In this document: positions 16,756 through 25,588 of the stretch, piece by piece
How positions within the stretch are numbered: position 1 is the stretch's first letter
How the letters are laid out: each line of letters opens with the position of its first letter
DNA from: Lachnospiraceae bacterium
GTDB taxonomy: Bacteria; Bacillota; Clostridia; Lachnospirales; Lachnospiraceae
Direction of reading: 5' to 3'
NCBI GenBank assembly: GCA_017550425.1
Contig: JAFZPG010000009.1
Span: forward strand, 1 to 38,584
DNA length: 38,584 bases
Position numbers and translations under genes: made by a program
The notes under the pieces: model-generated
Databases searched by the model: none
What the model saw: only the letters and a program-made list of their open reading frames with translations
Told to the model about the DNA's origin: nothing

Positions 16756-18465
16756 ATGAAGAAGATCGTGGCAGTTTTGCTGAGTATGGCAATGATGCTT
16801 TCGGTGTCTTGTGCGAATAAAGATAGTGATGGGGCGAAGGACGCCAAGAACACGAAGTCGGAAGATTCCGATAAGAAGTCCAGTAAAGGAGACAAGGACT
16901 CCGATGATGATTCGTCGGATGGAAAAGGGAAGTCCGGTGGCGATAAAGATTCGGACGGCGACAACTCCGCCAAATCGGCAGATAACGATTTGAAATATGT
17001 CCGCGATCTGAAAACCATCCCGATCACGGTCGAACGGACAGAAGGCGAATTCTATCCCCGCGAAGTCACCGATGACGACTATGTTATGGTCACCGACGAG
17101 TACACGGGCGAAGAGTGGGAAAAATGCATCGTTCCTTATACATTCTACGATTACGCTTATCTCAAGGTCGAAGGCGACGAATACGCAGACATCCAGGCCA
17201 TGCTTGACGCCGTGCAGCAGCCGGTGATCGACGAGCTCATGGACGGCTACAACAAGGAAGTCGAGCGCCTCAAAAACCTCGACCCGGCGGAATACGAAAA
17301 AGACGATCCGGACTATTTCTACTCCTACATGTATGTCCATCGCGCCGACACGAAAGCCATCACGTTCAGAATCGAGCAGGATATATACTCGATGTCCCCC
17401 GAAACCGGAAAACTCATCACCATTTCGGACATCGTAAAAGACAAAACGAAATTCGCCGATCGCGTTATCAGCGACATCTATTTCTACGAAACCGATTATT
17501 ACTCCGACGAAGCCATCAGCGACGAGATGAAGAATCTTTACAAGGAACAGGTCAGAAAGCAGATCGAAGACGACAAACTGCAGTTCATACTGAATTATGA
17601 CCGGATCGATATCTACCTTGATGAACTGGAATACGACGGCTACACCATGACCATCGCTTCCAATTTCCTCAGCTACTCGGCCGCCGAGTATCCGGAAATC
17701 TTCAACCTGGAATGGTTCGGCCATACACCTGAGTACTACGCCATTCAGCCAGATATTTTCGGCTTCGGGATCCTCTACTGGGATGTCAACGACGACGGAA
17801 TAACCGACGCGATCCGGCGCGAAACCGACTGGTCGGGTGACGGAAGTCTTTTCCCTTGCACGCTCTATCTAAATGACGAAACGCTCGAACTCGGACTGAC
17901 AGATTCCCGCGGCCGGTTTGCATTCATGTACCTCGACGACGGACGGTATATCATCGTGGAAAACTGCATCGTCCGAGTCAACGACGACGGCTCCATGACG
18001 CTGATCGGCGAAGACTTCCCGACAGAATGCCTGATCGAAGGCGGCCAGGACCCGGCGAATTTTAAAGTGGCCATCACGATGGACCTTCTCGGTTCCCGCA
18101 GTGTGACCCGCCAATACACGCTCCTCGGCAATAACGGCTTGCCCACGCCGAAGTCTCCGTACATCAATAAGTATATGCACCCCATCACATCCAAAAAGCC
18201 CGTAAACGCAGTGCTTTTCGATAAGGATACGGGGAAAGACGGGGAAGAAACGACGATTGAGTCCGGCTCGGTGTTTTACGTGGAGGAGTACGATCCGGAT
18301 ACGAACCAGATCCTTTTCCGCATCGAGCCGAAGAACGGCGAGGCGTATTACGCGAAGGCCGAATTCGTTTACAACACCGGCGAAAACGGCGAGCCAACGT
18401 ATGGCGGCAAGGTCGGCGGCATAGAGCAAAACGAGCTTTTTGACGGGATACAGTACGGCGGATAA
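16756..18465 (+). CDS. lipoprotein with RsiV/PdaC-like (DUF3298-type) domain and Ca-loop
   Basis: A 569-aa predicted lipoprotein. GGAGG at 16743-16747 places the start at 16756, giving a signal peptide with lipobox LSVSC (Cys19). A highly acidic Asp/Ser/Lys/Gly linker (about 20-75) follows. Residues about 80-320 look like a DUF4163/DUF3298 extracytoplasmic domain as in RsiV and PdaC: a YAYLKVEG strand, a helix, then RADTKAITFRIEQD and TGKLITISDIVKDKTKF. Near residue 340 a loop DVNDDGITD resembles calcium-binding DxNxDG motifs, followed by a beta-rich C-terminus. No sigma factor gene is nearby, so an anti-sigma role is not supported. The neighbour at 18594-20408 is a full-length paralogue. Confidence 0.8.
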   Translation: MKKIVAVLLSMAMMLSVSCANKDSDGAKDAKNTKSEDSDKKSSKGDKDSDDDSSDGKGKSGGDKDSDGDNSAKSADNDLKYVRDLKTIPITVERTEGEFYPREVTDDDYVMVTDEYTGEEWEKCIVPYTFYDYAYLKVEGDEYADIQAMLDAVQQPVIDELMDGYNKEVERLKNLDPAEYEKDDPDYFYSYMYVHRADTKAITFRIEQDIYSMSPETGKLITISDIVKDKTKFADRVISDIYFYETDYYSDEAISDEMKNLYKEQVRKQIEDDKLQFILNYDRIDIYLDELEYDGYTMTIASNFLSYSAAEYPEIFNLEWFGHTPEYYAIQPDIFGFGILYWDVNDDGITDAIRRETDWSGDGSLFPCTLYLNDETLELGLTDSRGRFAFMYLDDGRYIIVENCIVRVNDDGSMTLIGEDFPTECLIEGGQDPANFKVAITMDLLGSRSVTRQYTLLGNNGLPTPKSPYINKYMHPITSKKPVNAVLFDKDTGKDGEETTIESGSVFYVEEYDPDTNQILFRIEPKNGEAYYAKAEFVYNTGENGEPTYGGKVGGIEQNELFDGIQYGG

Positions 18466-18471
18466 TGCGCG

Positions 18472-18532
18472 AAAAGAACTGAGCCCGGGGCTTTTCGAGA
18501 AGACGAGAAGCAAGTGCTTTTCGAAAAGAACT
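18472..18532. repeat. cluster of dispersed-motif copies including a 12-bp palindrome
   Basis: Three close relatives of the dispersed motif lie between the two RsiV-like genes: AAAAGAACT at 18472-18480, AGTGCTTTT at 18513-18521 and AAAAGAACT at 18524-18532. The last two are head to head and share the perfect palindrome CTTTTCGAAAAG (18517-18528). A CGAAAAG...CTTTTCG pair at 18471-18497 could also form a hairpin. Confidence 0.65.
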
Positions 18533-18593
18533 GTGTCGGGTTTGATAAGATGATCAGCCGCAGGTGATGCGGTTTGAACAAGGAGGGTACGAA

Positions 18594-20408
18594 ATGAAAA
18601 AACTGGTTGCGGTGCTACTGGGGTTGTCGATGATCCTTTCGGCGGGCTGTAATAAAGATAAGGACGGCGGGAAGGAGTCGAAGAATTCGACGGACGCGTC
18701 AGATAAAGCGGATCCGGACGACGATTCCGGCGATGGTGAATCGAAGGATGGCGAAGGCTCCGGAAAGTCGAGCGATAACTGCGGAAAGACGGGATCCGAT
18801 GCGGACGTGAAAGATCCGAGCGAAACGGACCCGGATGCGACGGATACGACGGCGGTTCCGGCCGCAGCTCCGGTCGAGGTGGAGTGCAAAAATGATCTGG
18901 AAAGGATTCCATATGACGAGGATTACACATTCGGCGGGACTTTCTACCCGAAGGAGATCACGGAGGATGACTGGGAGTCCGATCCGGAGGGCGATTACAG
19001 ATGGATCAAAGTGGATGGTGCGTCGCTGGAGTGGAATACCGTAACCATCGAGGACCCGAAATACGATAAGCTTCAGGCGGCGATCGATGAGCTTCAGAAT
19101 GCTCGTCTTGAGGAGCGCCGTGCGGAGTACGACGAAATGTGCGAAGAACTGAAGAAAAGGGATCCTGCCGATTATAACGGTATTAACGAGATTTATAATG
19201 TCGGGATCACGGTGTACCGTGCGGATTCGAAAGTCTTCTGCCTTTCCTTTGACTACGGTACCGCCATCAACATCGATTCGCAGACGGGAAAGATCATTAC
19301 GCTTTCGGACGTCGTCAAGGACAAAGCTGCTTTTGAGGAACTATTGACGCGCTATGCATTCGAGCTGCGTTACACCGGCATGGACGATAACACGGTCTAC
19401 GATAAAGATCTGGCGGATATCCGTCATGAGCAGATCGAAAAGGAGACACTGGAGTTTATCCTGGACTACGACGGTATGACGATCTTTATGGATGATAACG
19501 GCATGATGCTCTACACCGAAGGCGAGATCAAGATCTCGGCGATGACGAATCCGGAGATCTTCAATATGGAATATTTCGGACATGCGCCGCAGTACTATAC
19601 TCTCCGTCCGAATCAGAACGGCATGTTCTACTGGGATTTCGATGAGGACGGGAAACTCGACTATCTCGGGACCGAAAAGACCTGGGATGATTCATGGAAT
19701 TTCGGATTTTCCGATTTGATCGCCGGACAGTATCTCGGGCCGGAAGTACCGTATGCGGAAAGTACGGTTTACACCGAGTTCAATTATCTTCAGGCGGATG
19801 ACGGAAAGTATATTTATATCTATGGTCGTGTTGCTTCGCTCGGTTCGGACCTCAAGCTCAAGGCGATCCCGGATGCCGATCTGGGAAACTGTATCGGTTT
19901 TTATTCTATGGTTGAGGATCCGGCAGGGTACCTGCAATATGACATGATCGATCTTCTCGGATATCGGGATATGGAGCGGCACTGCACGATCCTGGGAGGG
20001 AACGGCGCGCCGACGACCGACCCCCTCTACTACAGTCAGGAAACGGATGAGCAGCTGAAAAGCTTAGTCGATATCAAGGGTGTCACGATCGATATCGAAA
20101 CCCGTCAGACCGGCGAGGAAGTGACGGTGCCGAAGGGCTCGCTTTATGACATTATCGAGTACGATGATGAAACGAAAATGGTGCTCTTTAGGATCACGCC
20201 GCCGGGCGCTGCGGAAAAGCGTGAGGCTGCGGCTGCTGCTTCAGATAACAGCGTGGATGCGGATACCAGTGAAGACTACTATGTGCAGATGGAGTTCCTG
20301 CGTTACATGGATCAGGATTCGGATGATTGGAAGCGAGGCGGAACACTCAGCGGCATCGACCAATACGATGCATTTGGCGAGAACAAACTGCCGAGATACG
20401 GGCAGTAA
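18594..20408 (+). CDS. lipoprotein with RsiV/PdaC-like (DUF3298-type) domain, paralogue
   Basis: A 604-aa predicted lipoprotein started at 18594 after AGGAGGG. The lipobox is LSAGC (Cys19), followed by an acidic Asp/Ser/Lys linker to about residue 95. It repeats the layout of the preceding gene: FYPKEITEDDW, a helix LQAAIDELQNARLEE, then RADSKVFCLSFDYG and TGKIITLSDVVKDKAAF (DUF3298-like), followed by FNMEYFGHAPQYYTLRPNQNG, the Ca-loop-like DFDEDGKLD and a beta-rich end. The similarity runs along the whole length, so this is a tandem duplicate that has diverged. The next gene starts 16 nt after its stop. The ligand or partner is unknown. Confidence 0.8.
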   Translation: MKKLVAVLLGLSMILSAGCNKDKDGGKESKNSTDASDKADPDDDSGDGESKDGEGSGKSSDNCGKTGSDADVKDPSETDPDATDTTAVPAAAPVEVECKNDLERIPYDEDYTFGGTFYPKEITEDDWESDPEGDYRWIKVDGASLEWNTVTIEDPKYDKLQAAIDELQNARLEERRAEYDEMCEELKKRDPADYNGINEIYNVGITVYRADSKVFCLSFDYGTAINIDSQTGKIITLSDVVKDKAAFEELLTRYAFELRYTGMDDNTVYDKDLADIRHEQIEKETLEFILDYDGMTIFMDDNGMMLYTEGEIKISAMTNPEIFNMEYFGHAPQYYTLRPNQNGMFYWDFDEDGKLDYLGTEKTWDDSWNFGFSDLIAGQYLGPEVPYAESTVYTEFNYLQADDGKYIYIYGRVASLGSDLKLKAIPDADLGNCIGFYSMVEDPAGYLQYDMIDLLGYRDMERHCTILGGNGAPTTDPLYYSQETDEQLKSLVDIKGVTIDIETRQTGEEVTVPKGSLYDIIEYDDETKMVLFRITPPGAAEKREAAAAASDNSVDADTSEDYYVQMEFLRYMDQDSDDWKRGGTLSGIDQYDAFGENKLPRYGQ

Positions 20409-20424
20409 AAAGTGAGGTAGCGTT

Positions 20425-21945
20425 ATGAAAAAGTTTGTTGCGATTTTGTTGGGACTGGCGATGCTGGGCTGTGTGGCCTGCAAGAAGGATGAGACGGATT
20501 CGGAGGGAAGTTCCGGAGGCGCGAAGATGTCTTCCGAGGTTGCCGGGAAGGATTCTTCGGAAGATCCATCCGGTGACGAATCGAAAAGCACTTCGTCGGA
20601 GGATCAATCTGCCGATCCGACGGATGATCCGTCCGCTAATTCCACAGATGAGCCCGATCTTCCTGAGGGCGCGGTACTCATCAACGAGAAGAACTTCCCG
20701 GACAAGTCTTTCCGCTGGTTCACGGGCGAGTACTACGACCTCAACTTTGACGGCATCCTGGACAAGGACGAGATCAGCCAGATCAAGCTACTGAATCTCT
20801 ACATGGTCTCGGATGAAGGTCCTTTTGATCTGACGGGAATCGAGTACTTCACCGCGCTGGAGGAACTCACTTATTCCGGCTTCGGTTCCACAGCGAACTA
20901 TCTTTCGAAACTGGATGTTAGCAAAAATACCGAGCTTCGCATGCTGTGGTGCACGGAGGCGGCACTTACGGAACTCGACCTCAGCGCTAACACGAAACTG
21001 GAGGAGCTCTGGATTACAAGAAATGGTTTACAGACGCTGGATATCAGTCACAATCCTAAACTGAAGAGCGTACATGCTGATTACAATATTATCGAAGAAA
21101 TCGACCTCAGTAACAACCCGGAACTGGAAACTCTGGATCTTTCCGAAAACCGTCTTTCTTCGATTGATGTAAGTAAGAATCCGAAGCTGCAGCAGTTCTC
21201 ATGCCAAAGTGCCGGGCACACGTTCTCCGAGATCGATCTGAGTGCAAATGCTGATCTTACGTATTTGTCCATCGGATCTTCCAACCTCAAAGAATTGGAC
21301 GTAACATGCTGCCCAAATCTTGAATACTTATACGTCACGAACAGCCAGATCAAGAACATCGATCTGAGCCAGTGCACGAAGCTTGTTCAGCTTTCTGTGG
21401 ACTATAGTCAGCTGGAATCTTTGGATGCTTCCGCTTCCAAAGGAATTGAATTTTTAACATGCATTTCGAACCAGCTCACTTCGATCGATGTCAGCGGCAT
21501 TGAAAGTTTGTATTATCTCGATTGCAGCTGTAATCAGCTTAAGGAACTCGATCTAAGGAACAATCCGAACCTGAACCTGGTATACTGCCAAGACAATCTG
21601 CTGACGGATGTTCGCTTTGGTTCGAATCTCTCAACCTTCGATTGTTCGCATAATAGAATTCAGAAACTCGATCTGAGTAAAGCGTATCCGACCCGTCTGT
21701 TCTGTGACGGCAACCCGATAGAAACGCTGGATCTGAGCGCTTGCAAAGATCTCGTGGTCCTCGATATCAGAGGTACGAATATCACTTCCATCGATGTACG
21801 CAGCTGCCCGAACCTGGTTGCGACGATGAAGGAGTGCGAGTTGGATCAAAGCAGTGGATTCAACAGGATCGGAGGATACGATGTCGGCGAAGACACCTAC
21901 ACGGAAATCCAGTATGAAGTCTCTACTGAGATCGTGTGGGAGTGA
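20425..21945 (+). CDS. leucine-rich-repeat lipoprotein with EF-hand-like loop
   Basis: A 506-aa predicted surface lipoprotein; GTGAGGT lies upstream of the ATG at 20425. The signal peptide ends at MLGC or CVAC (Cys16 or Cys19). A Ser/Asp/Glu linker runs to about residue 80, then INEKNFPDKSFRWF followed by a textbook EF-hand loop DLNFDGILDKDE with Asp, Asn, Asp, Asp and Glu at positions 1, 3, 5, 9 and 12. From about residue 150 there are twelve or more LRR units of 20-23 residues (LDISHNPKLKSV, IDLSNNPELETL). There is no cell-wall sorting signal. The 16-nt gap to the upstream gene suggests one transcript. Confidence 0.88.
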   Translation: MKKFVAILLGLAMLGCVACKKDETDSEGSSGGAKMSSEVAGKDSSEDPSGDESKSTSSEDQSADPTDDPSANSTDEPDLPEGAVLINEKNFPDKSFRWFTGEYYDLNFDGILDKDEISQIKLLNLYMVSDEGPFDLTGIEYFTALEELTYSGFGSTANYLSKLDVSKNTELRMLWCTEAALTELDLSANTKLEELWITRNGLQTLDISHNPKLKSVHADYNIIEEIDLSNNPELETLDLSENRLSSIDVSKNPKLQQFSCQSAGHTFSEIDLSANADLTYLSIGSSNLKELDVTCCPNLEYLYVTNSQIKNIDLSQCTKLVQLSVDYSQLESLDASASKGIEFLTCISNQLTSIDVSGIESLYYLDCSCNQLKELDLRNNPNLNLVYCQDNLLTDVRFGSNLSTFDCSHNRIQKLDLSKAYPTRLFCDGNPIETLDLSACKDLVVLDIRGTNITSIDVRSCPNLVATMKECELDQSSGFNRIGGYDVGEDTYTEIQYEVSTEIVWE

Positions 21946-22033
21946 CGCGCGTCACAACTCATTGCGAGGATTTGCCTTTTTCGGAAAATCGTGCTTGAAT
22001 GGTGTTGGGGATTGTTGGAAGAGAGGCAAATTT

Positions 22034-23362
22034 ATGAAACGTTTGGCAGCCGTCCTTTTGGGCGTTTTAATTCTATGTTTTGTTTCGTGTAAGAAAACTG
22101 ATTCCGATTCAAAAGCACCGTCCGACGGGGTGTCTTCATCCTCTTCGGCTGAAACCTCCGAAAGCACCGATTCCGGTCTTCCGGATGGCTCGGTGCGCAT
22201 CGACGAGCAAAACTTCCCGGACGGTGGTTTTCGCGAGGTAGTAAATGATGTCTTGGACATCAACGGCGACGGGATCCTCGACGCAAGCGAGATCGCGCAG
22301 GTTGAGGAACTGGAAGTCTACTCTGACTGTCACGGAACGACGGTCAAGGGACTTGAGTATTTCCCGTCGGTCAAACGCCTCTCGATCGCTGATTTCTCCT
22401 CGCTTGACGACTTCGATCCGGCAGACTTTCCCGAGCTTGTCGAACTGTCGATCTATCGGTCGGGAATTACATCGCTGGACGTCAGTAAGAATGAGAAGCT
22501 GAAAGTGCTTTCGTGCAGCGGCACCGAAATCACGGAACTGGACGTGAGCAGGAATGTGGAGTTGGAAGAACTTGAATGCGCGGGATGTGATATTTCCGCC
22601 CTGGATGTCAGCAAAAACACGAAGCTGAAATCCCTTTATGTGCAGGGCACGAACATCACATCGCTCGATCTTCGTTCCTGTCCGGAACTGGAGACGCTTG
22701 CGTGTGCGAATACGAAGATCGCGAACCTGGATCTGAGCAACAACCCCAAACTGCAAAGACTCGAAGCCTGGGAAACGGACCTTTCGGAATTGGATCTTAG
22801 CCATAATCCGGAGCTTCTTTTCCTGAATCTTCGGTTCCTTCCTACCAATGGACTTCAAGATGAGCCGGAATATCAGGGAGATCTGGGAACGAAGATCACG
22901 GCACTGGATCTGAGTCAGAATACTAAACTGGAAACACTTTACTGTGGCTCGCCGGAACTGAAGTCTCTTGATGTTAGCGGCTGTACGAACCTGCAGTGGT
23001 TCTATCTTTTCGAAACGAAAATCACGGCGCTGGATCTGTCGTCGAACACTAAGATCGATCTGTTCTGGTGCGAGGGCTGTGAAATGACTTTACTGGATCT
23101 GAGCGGCTGCACGGAGCTGCAAGAGTTGTACTGCTTCAACAATCAGCTGACGGCGATCAAACTGGATAACAATCCGAAGCTTCTTTACGCCGATGTCAGC
23201 GAGAATCAGATCACGGAACTGGATCTTTCCTCCTGTGAGAATCTCAAAGAACTCAACTGCACCGGCAACCAGCTTACTGAGGTGAAGCTTTCGAAGAAAG
23301 TGGACTTCCGCCGCAGCGAAGATTTCAAACTCGACGAAGGCACAACGCTTCTTTGGGAATAA
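22034..23362 (+). CDS. leucine-rich-repeat lipoprotein with EF-hand-like loop
   Basis: A 442-aa predicted lipoprotein. The start is set at 22034, where GAGAGG precedes ATGAAACGT and a normal signal peptide begins; in-frame codons further upstream would bury it. The signal peptide ends in FVSC (Cys19). A short Ser/Glu linker, IDEQNFPDGGFREVV and the EF-hand loop DINGDGILDASE follow, then about a dozen LRR units with LDVSKNEKLKVL and LDLSNNPKLQRL patterns. It is shorter than its neighbour at 20425-21945 but has the same domain order, so the two are tandem paralogues, with a third at 5953-7371. Confidence 0.88.
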   Translation: MKRLAAVLLGVLILCFVSCKKTDSDSKAPSDGVSSSSSAETSESTDSGLPDGSVRIDEQNFPDGGFREVVNDVLDINGDGILDASEIAQVEELEVYSDCHGTTVKGLEYFPSVKRLSIADFSSLDDFDPADFPELVELSIYRSGITSLDVSKNEKLKVLSCSGTEITELDVSRNVELEELECAGCDISALDVSKNTKLKSLYVQGTNITSLDLRSCPELETLACANTKIANLDLSNNPKLQRLEAWETDLSELDLSHNPELLFLNLRFLPTNGLQDEPEYQGDLGTKITALDLSQNTKLETLYCGSPELKSLDVSGCTNLQWFYLFETKITALDLSSNTKIDLFWCEGCEMTLLDLSGCTELQELYCFNNQLTAIKLDNNPKLLYADVSENQITELDLSSCENLKELNCTGNQLTEVKLSKKVDFRRSEDFKLDEGTTLLWE

Positions 23363-23374
23363 TGCCCCCGCCTC

Positions 23375-23388
23375 ACAGTGCTTTTCGC
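23375..23388. repeat. intergenic copy of dispersed motif AGTGCTTTTCG
   Basis: ACAGTGCTTTTCG occurs just upstream of the promoter at 23409. The same 13-mer is found at 15453, at 25270 and, inverted, near 27307. Confidence 0.7.
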
Positions 23389-23408
23389 GTAGAATAATTC
23401 GCGGCGCA

Positions 23409-23417
23409 TGCTATAAT
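23409..23417 (+). promoter_or_regulatory. extended -10 promoter of the 23467 lipoprotein gene
   Basis: TGCTATAAT, identical to the element at 8424-8432, lies 50 bp upstream of the start codon; no -35 consensus is visible. It suggests that the last lipoprotein of the array has its own promoter. Confidence 0.55.
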
Positions 23418-23466
23418 ATACTTGTAACCCATGGGCTCTCTTATTGGGGAAAGTGAGGGAACAGGT

Positions 23467-25035
23467 ATGAAAAAGCTTCGTTTTGCGGCGGTCCTTCTGG
23501 CGGCGGTGATGGCGTTTTCGGGCGCGATGCTGACCGCGTGCGCGAGCAAGGACGATGAGTCCGGTGATTCCAAGAGTAAGAAAAAGAAAAATAGCTCCGA
23601 TGCGGAGGAGATCGTCGATCCCGATGATCCGTCGGCCGCCGAGTCGGGGAAAGAAGGGTCCGGTTCGGACGCGGATGCGACGAAAGATCCTTCCGGTTCG
23701 GACGCGGATGCGACGAAAGATCCTTCCGGTTCGGATGCGACTTCGGACGCAAGCGGCGCGGATGCCACTTCCGCCCAGGCTTCCGATGGAACTTCCGATG
23801 GAAGCGCTTCGGGAAGTGACGGGTCCGATGCCACCACGCCGGACACAAGCGAGACGACGCCTTCCCGAGAGAAGGAAAAATACGGCTATCGCGCGACCGA
23901 CGACGAGATCGTGGTCAACGGCATCTACACCTACCCCGCGGACGTGGATTATCAGCCGTTCGCCATGGATTTCACAAGCCACGTGCCGGGAAATAATTAC
24001 ATATATTTTTACGCGTATGCCTACGATTCCGCGGGAAAAGAACTGGGTCAGACGGGGATGAGTGTGAATGCGGTGGGAGACGGGGAGACCGCGCTGGCCG
24101 TCCTTTATTTCTACCAGCTCGCTCCTATCGACCACATCACGTACGAAGTCTTTTTCGAAGAGGCGGCGTCGCCGATTTCCGCGCGAAAAGATCTGGCTGT
24201 CAATTGCGGTATTGGCGAGAAGCTGATCATCGAAGGCAGGAACCGCGGCGACCGGTCTATCTGTGTGGAAGGGTGTACGATCATTTTCTTTGATAAAGCG
24301 GGAAATGTACTTTATGTTTCGTATGCGGGTCTTGATGATCTGGACTATGAGCTGAAGGCCGGGGACAGGCATTATGACGAGGTCTCGCTTCCCGATGGGT
24401 ATGCGTATTATAAGGTCTTTACTGATGTAACTCAGCTGGACAACACGCATCCGGCGCCGACGGCGAATCCGAAGGAGATCGAGTTCATCGGTGATTACAC
24501 GTACGGTATCTTGCGTTCGGGAGATTTCGATGATTCCAAGTACCATTATCTTTGCATTAAAAATCTTGCCGACACGACGAAACTGGTCACCGCCCACGGC
24601 TGTCTCCGGGATGCGAAAACCGGGGAGCTGGTGGGGACGATCCGTTCTTCCGTTGTCGTTGGTCCGGGCGATGTGGACTTCCTCTTCTATGTGGAAAATG
24701 AGATGGAGAAGCATCCGGAATTGTCTGCCACGTATACCCTCGATGTGAGGGATACCGATGCCATTGCCTTGAATTCGCAGATCTCGGGAAGCGTTTCTTT
24801 TGACGGCAGTACTTTTGTGGTTACGGCGACGAATAACAGTTCGTATGAAGTGAAGAACCTGCGGACTTTTGTGGTCGTGTTTGATGCGGAAGGCAACTAC
24901 TACACCATTCTTGTCGGCTTCTTCGGCGAACCGTCCATCCAGCCCGGCGAGACGCAAAGCCGCGAGTTCGACGGCGACTTCCCCAAAGCCGACCACTGGG
25001 AACTCTATTACCAGGCCACCGCCTACAACAATTAG
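23467..25035 (+). CDS. lipoprotein with repeated Asp/Ser linker and tandem beta-sandwich domains
   Basis: A 522-aa predicted lipoprotein. The ATG at 23467 follows GTGAGGG with 9 nt spacing. The lipobox is MLTAC (Cys25). Residues about 30-140 are a low-complexity Asp/Ser/Ala/Thr linker containing an 11-residue tandem repeat (SGSDADATKDP). The rest appears to be three or four beta-sandwich units with FxLYD-like features, such as NRGDRSICVEGCTIIFFDKAG and NNSSYEVKNLRTFVVVFDAEG followed by IQPGETQSREF. Such domains act as surface-exposed modules; no enzyme motif is present. A bidirectional terminator lies downstream at 25203-25235. Confidence 0.8.
   Translation: MKKLRFAAVLLAAVMAFSGAMLTACASKDDESGDSKSKKKKNSSDAEEIVDPDDPSAAESGKEGSGSDADATKDPSGSDADATKDPSGSDATSDASGADATSAQASDGTSDGSASGSDGSDATTPDTSETTPSREKEKYGYRATDDEIVVNGIYTYPADVDYQPFAMDFTSHVPGNNYIYFYAYAYDSAGKELGQTGMSVNAVGDGETALAVLYFYQLAPIDHITYEVFFEEAASPISARKDLAVNCGIGEKLIIEGRNRGDRSICVEGCTIIFFDKAGNVLYVSYAGLDDLDYELKAGDRHYDEVSLPDGYAYYKVFTDVTQLDNTHPAPTANPKEIEFIGDYTYGILRSGDFDDSKYHYLCIKNLADTTKLVTAHGCLRDAKTGELVGTIRSSVVVGPGDVDFLFYVENEMEKHPELSATYTLDVRDTDAIALNSQISGSVSFDGSTFVVTATNNSSYEVKNLRTFVVVFDAEGNYYTILVGFFGEPSIQPGETQSREFDGDFPKADHWELYYQATAYNN
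23659..23742 (+). repeat. 33-bp in-frame tandem repeat (two full units plus partial)
   Basis: Identical 33-bp units at 23659-23691 and 23692-23724 encode SGSDADATKDP; a partial third unit follows. It lies in the lipoprotein linker, where copy-number change would alter spacer length without a frameshift. Confidence 0.85.
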
Positions 25036-25202
25036 CGTTTTGTTGAGCGGCCTGGAAAGAGCTTAACCAGATCGCCGCGTAAAACCAGTAGAGCTGGGAT
25101 CGCTGCGTTTTCAGTAGCATCTACTGACTAAATCTCGATTAACGGCCATCTTATCAGTAGCGCATTTTTAGAAGCCAGGGAAGAACGGATTTCAAAAACG
25201 AA

Positions 25203-25235
25203 AAACGGGGGCTTGAATATTATTAGCCCCCGTTT
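25203..25235. terminator. bidirectional Rho-independent terminator
   Basis: AAACGGGGGCT (25203-25213) and AGCCCCCGTTT (25225-25235) form a perfect 11-bp stem with an 11-nt loop. A T-rich run follows on the plus strand and an A-rich run precedes it (T-rich on the minus strand). It sits between the convergent lipoprotein and ribbon-helix-helix genes. Confidence 0.9.
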
Positions 25236-25269
25236 CTTGGTTTGGATTTAGGACAGCAACTGTAAAAAC

Positions 25270-25282
25270 ACAGTGCTTTTCG
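25270..25282. repeat. intergenic copy of dispersed motif AGTGCTTTTCG
   Basis: ACAGTGCTTTTCG lies 8 bp beyond the 3' end of the ribbon-helix-helix gene. It is one of the four intergenic copies of the core motif. Confidence 0.7.
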
Positions 25283-25289
25283 AGCGGTG

Positions 25290-25487
25290 TTATTGGATGT
25301 CGATGTCGAGCGGTTTGTCGAGCTCGGTGGACACGTACCTGCCGTTCTTTTTTCTCTGCTTGACGCATTCGGTCAAGAGATATTCGATCTGCCCGTTGAC
25401 GGAGCGGAAGTCGTCTTCTGCCCACGCGGCGATGGCGTCGTAAAGCTGAGCCGATAACCGCAGCGGGACTTGTTTTTTCTCAGCCAT
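25290..25487 (-). CDS. Arc-type ribbon-helix-helix DNA-binding protein
   Basis: A 65-aa protein with AAAGGAG ahead of the ATG at 25487. After KKQ the strand VPLRLSAQLYDAIAAWA begins an RHH fold: a beta strand (PLRL), helix A and, after FRSVNGQ, helix B (IEYLLTECVKQRKK), with a charged tail. The length and pattern match Arc/MetJ-like proteins, which bind DNA as dimers of dimers on tandem sites. It lies 101 bp downstream of the SPFH gene on the same strand, a pairing also known in other Gram-positives. Two TGATATCA palindromes in the SPFH promoter are plausible targets, so autoregulation is inferred. Confidence 0.8.
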   Translation of the reverse strand: MAEKKQVPLRLSAQLYDAIAAWAEDDFRSVNGQIEYLLTECVKQRKKNGRYVSTELDKPLDIDIQ

Positions 25488-25588
25488 TTCGAACTCCTTT
25501 CGTGGGGTGGCTCGCGAAGTTTTTACCTAAGTTACTCGCGGAGGCACACTTGGTGATACTCGCGAAACTGATCATGAGCGAGCGCCGA

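Noticed and set aside
16756-20408. RsiV-like lipoproteins as anti-sigma factors
   Set aside because: They lack the cytoplasmic anti-sigma segment and no ECF sigma gene is in the window; only the extracytoplasmic domain is shared.
23206-24996. Long minus-strand open frame (596 codons) opposite two lipoprotein genes
   Set aside because: Same reason: it overlaps real genes, is Arg-rich and low-complexity, and has no ribosome binding site or family.
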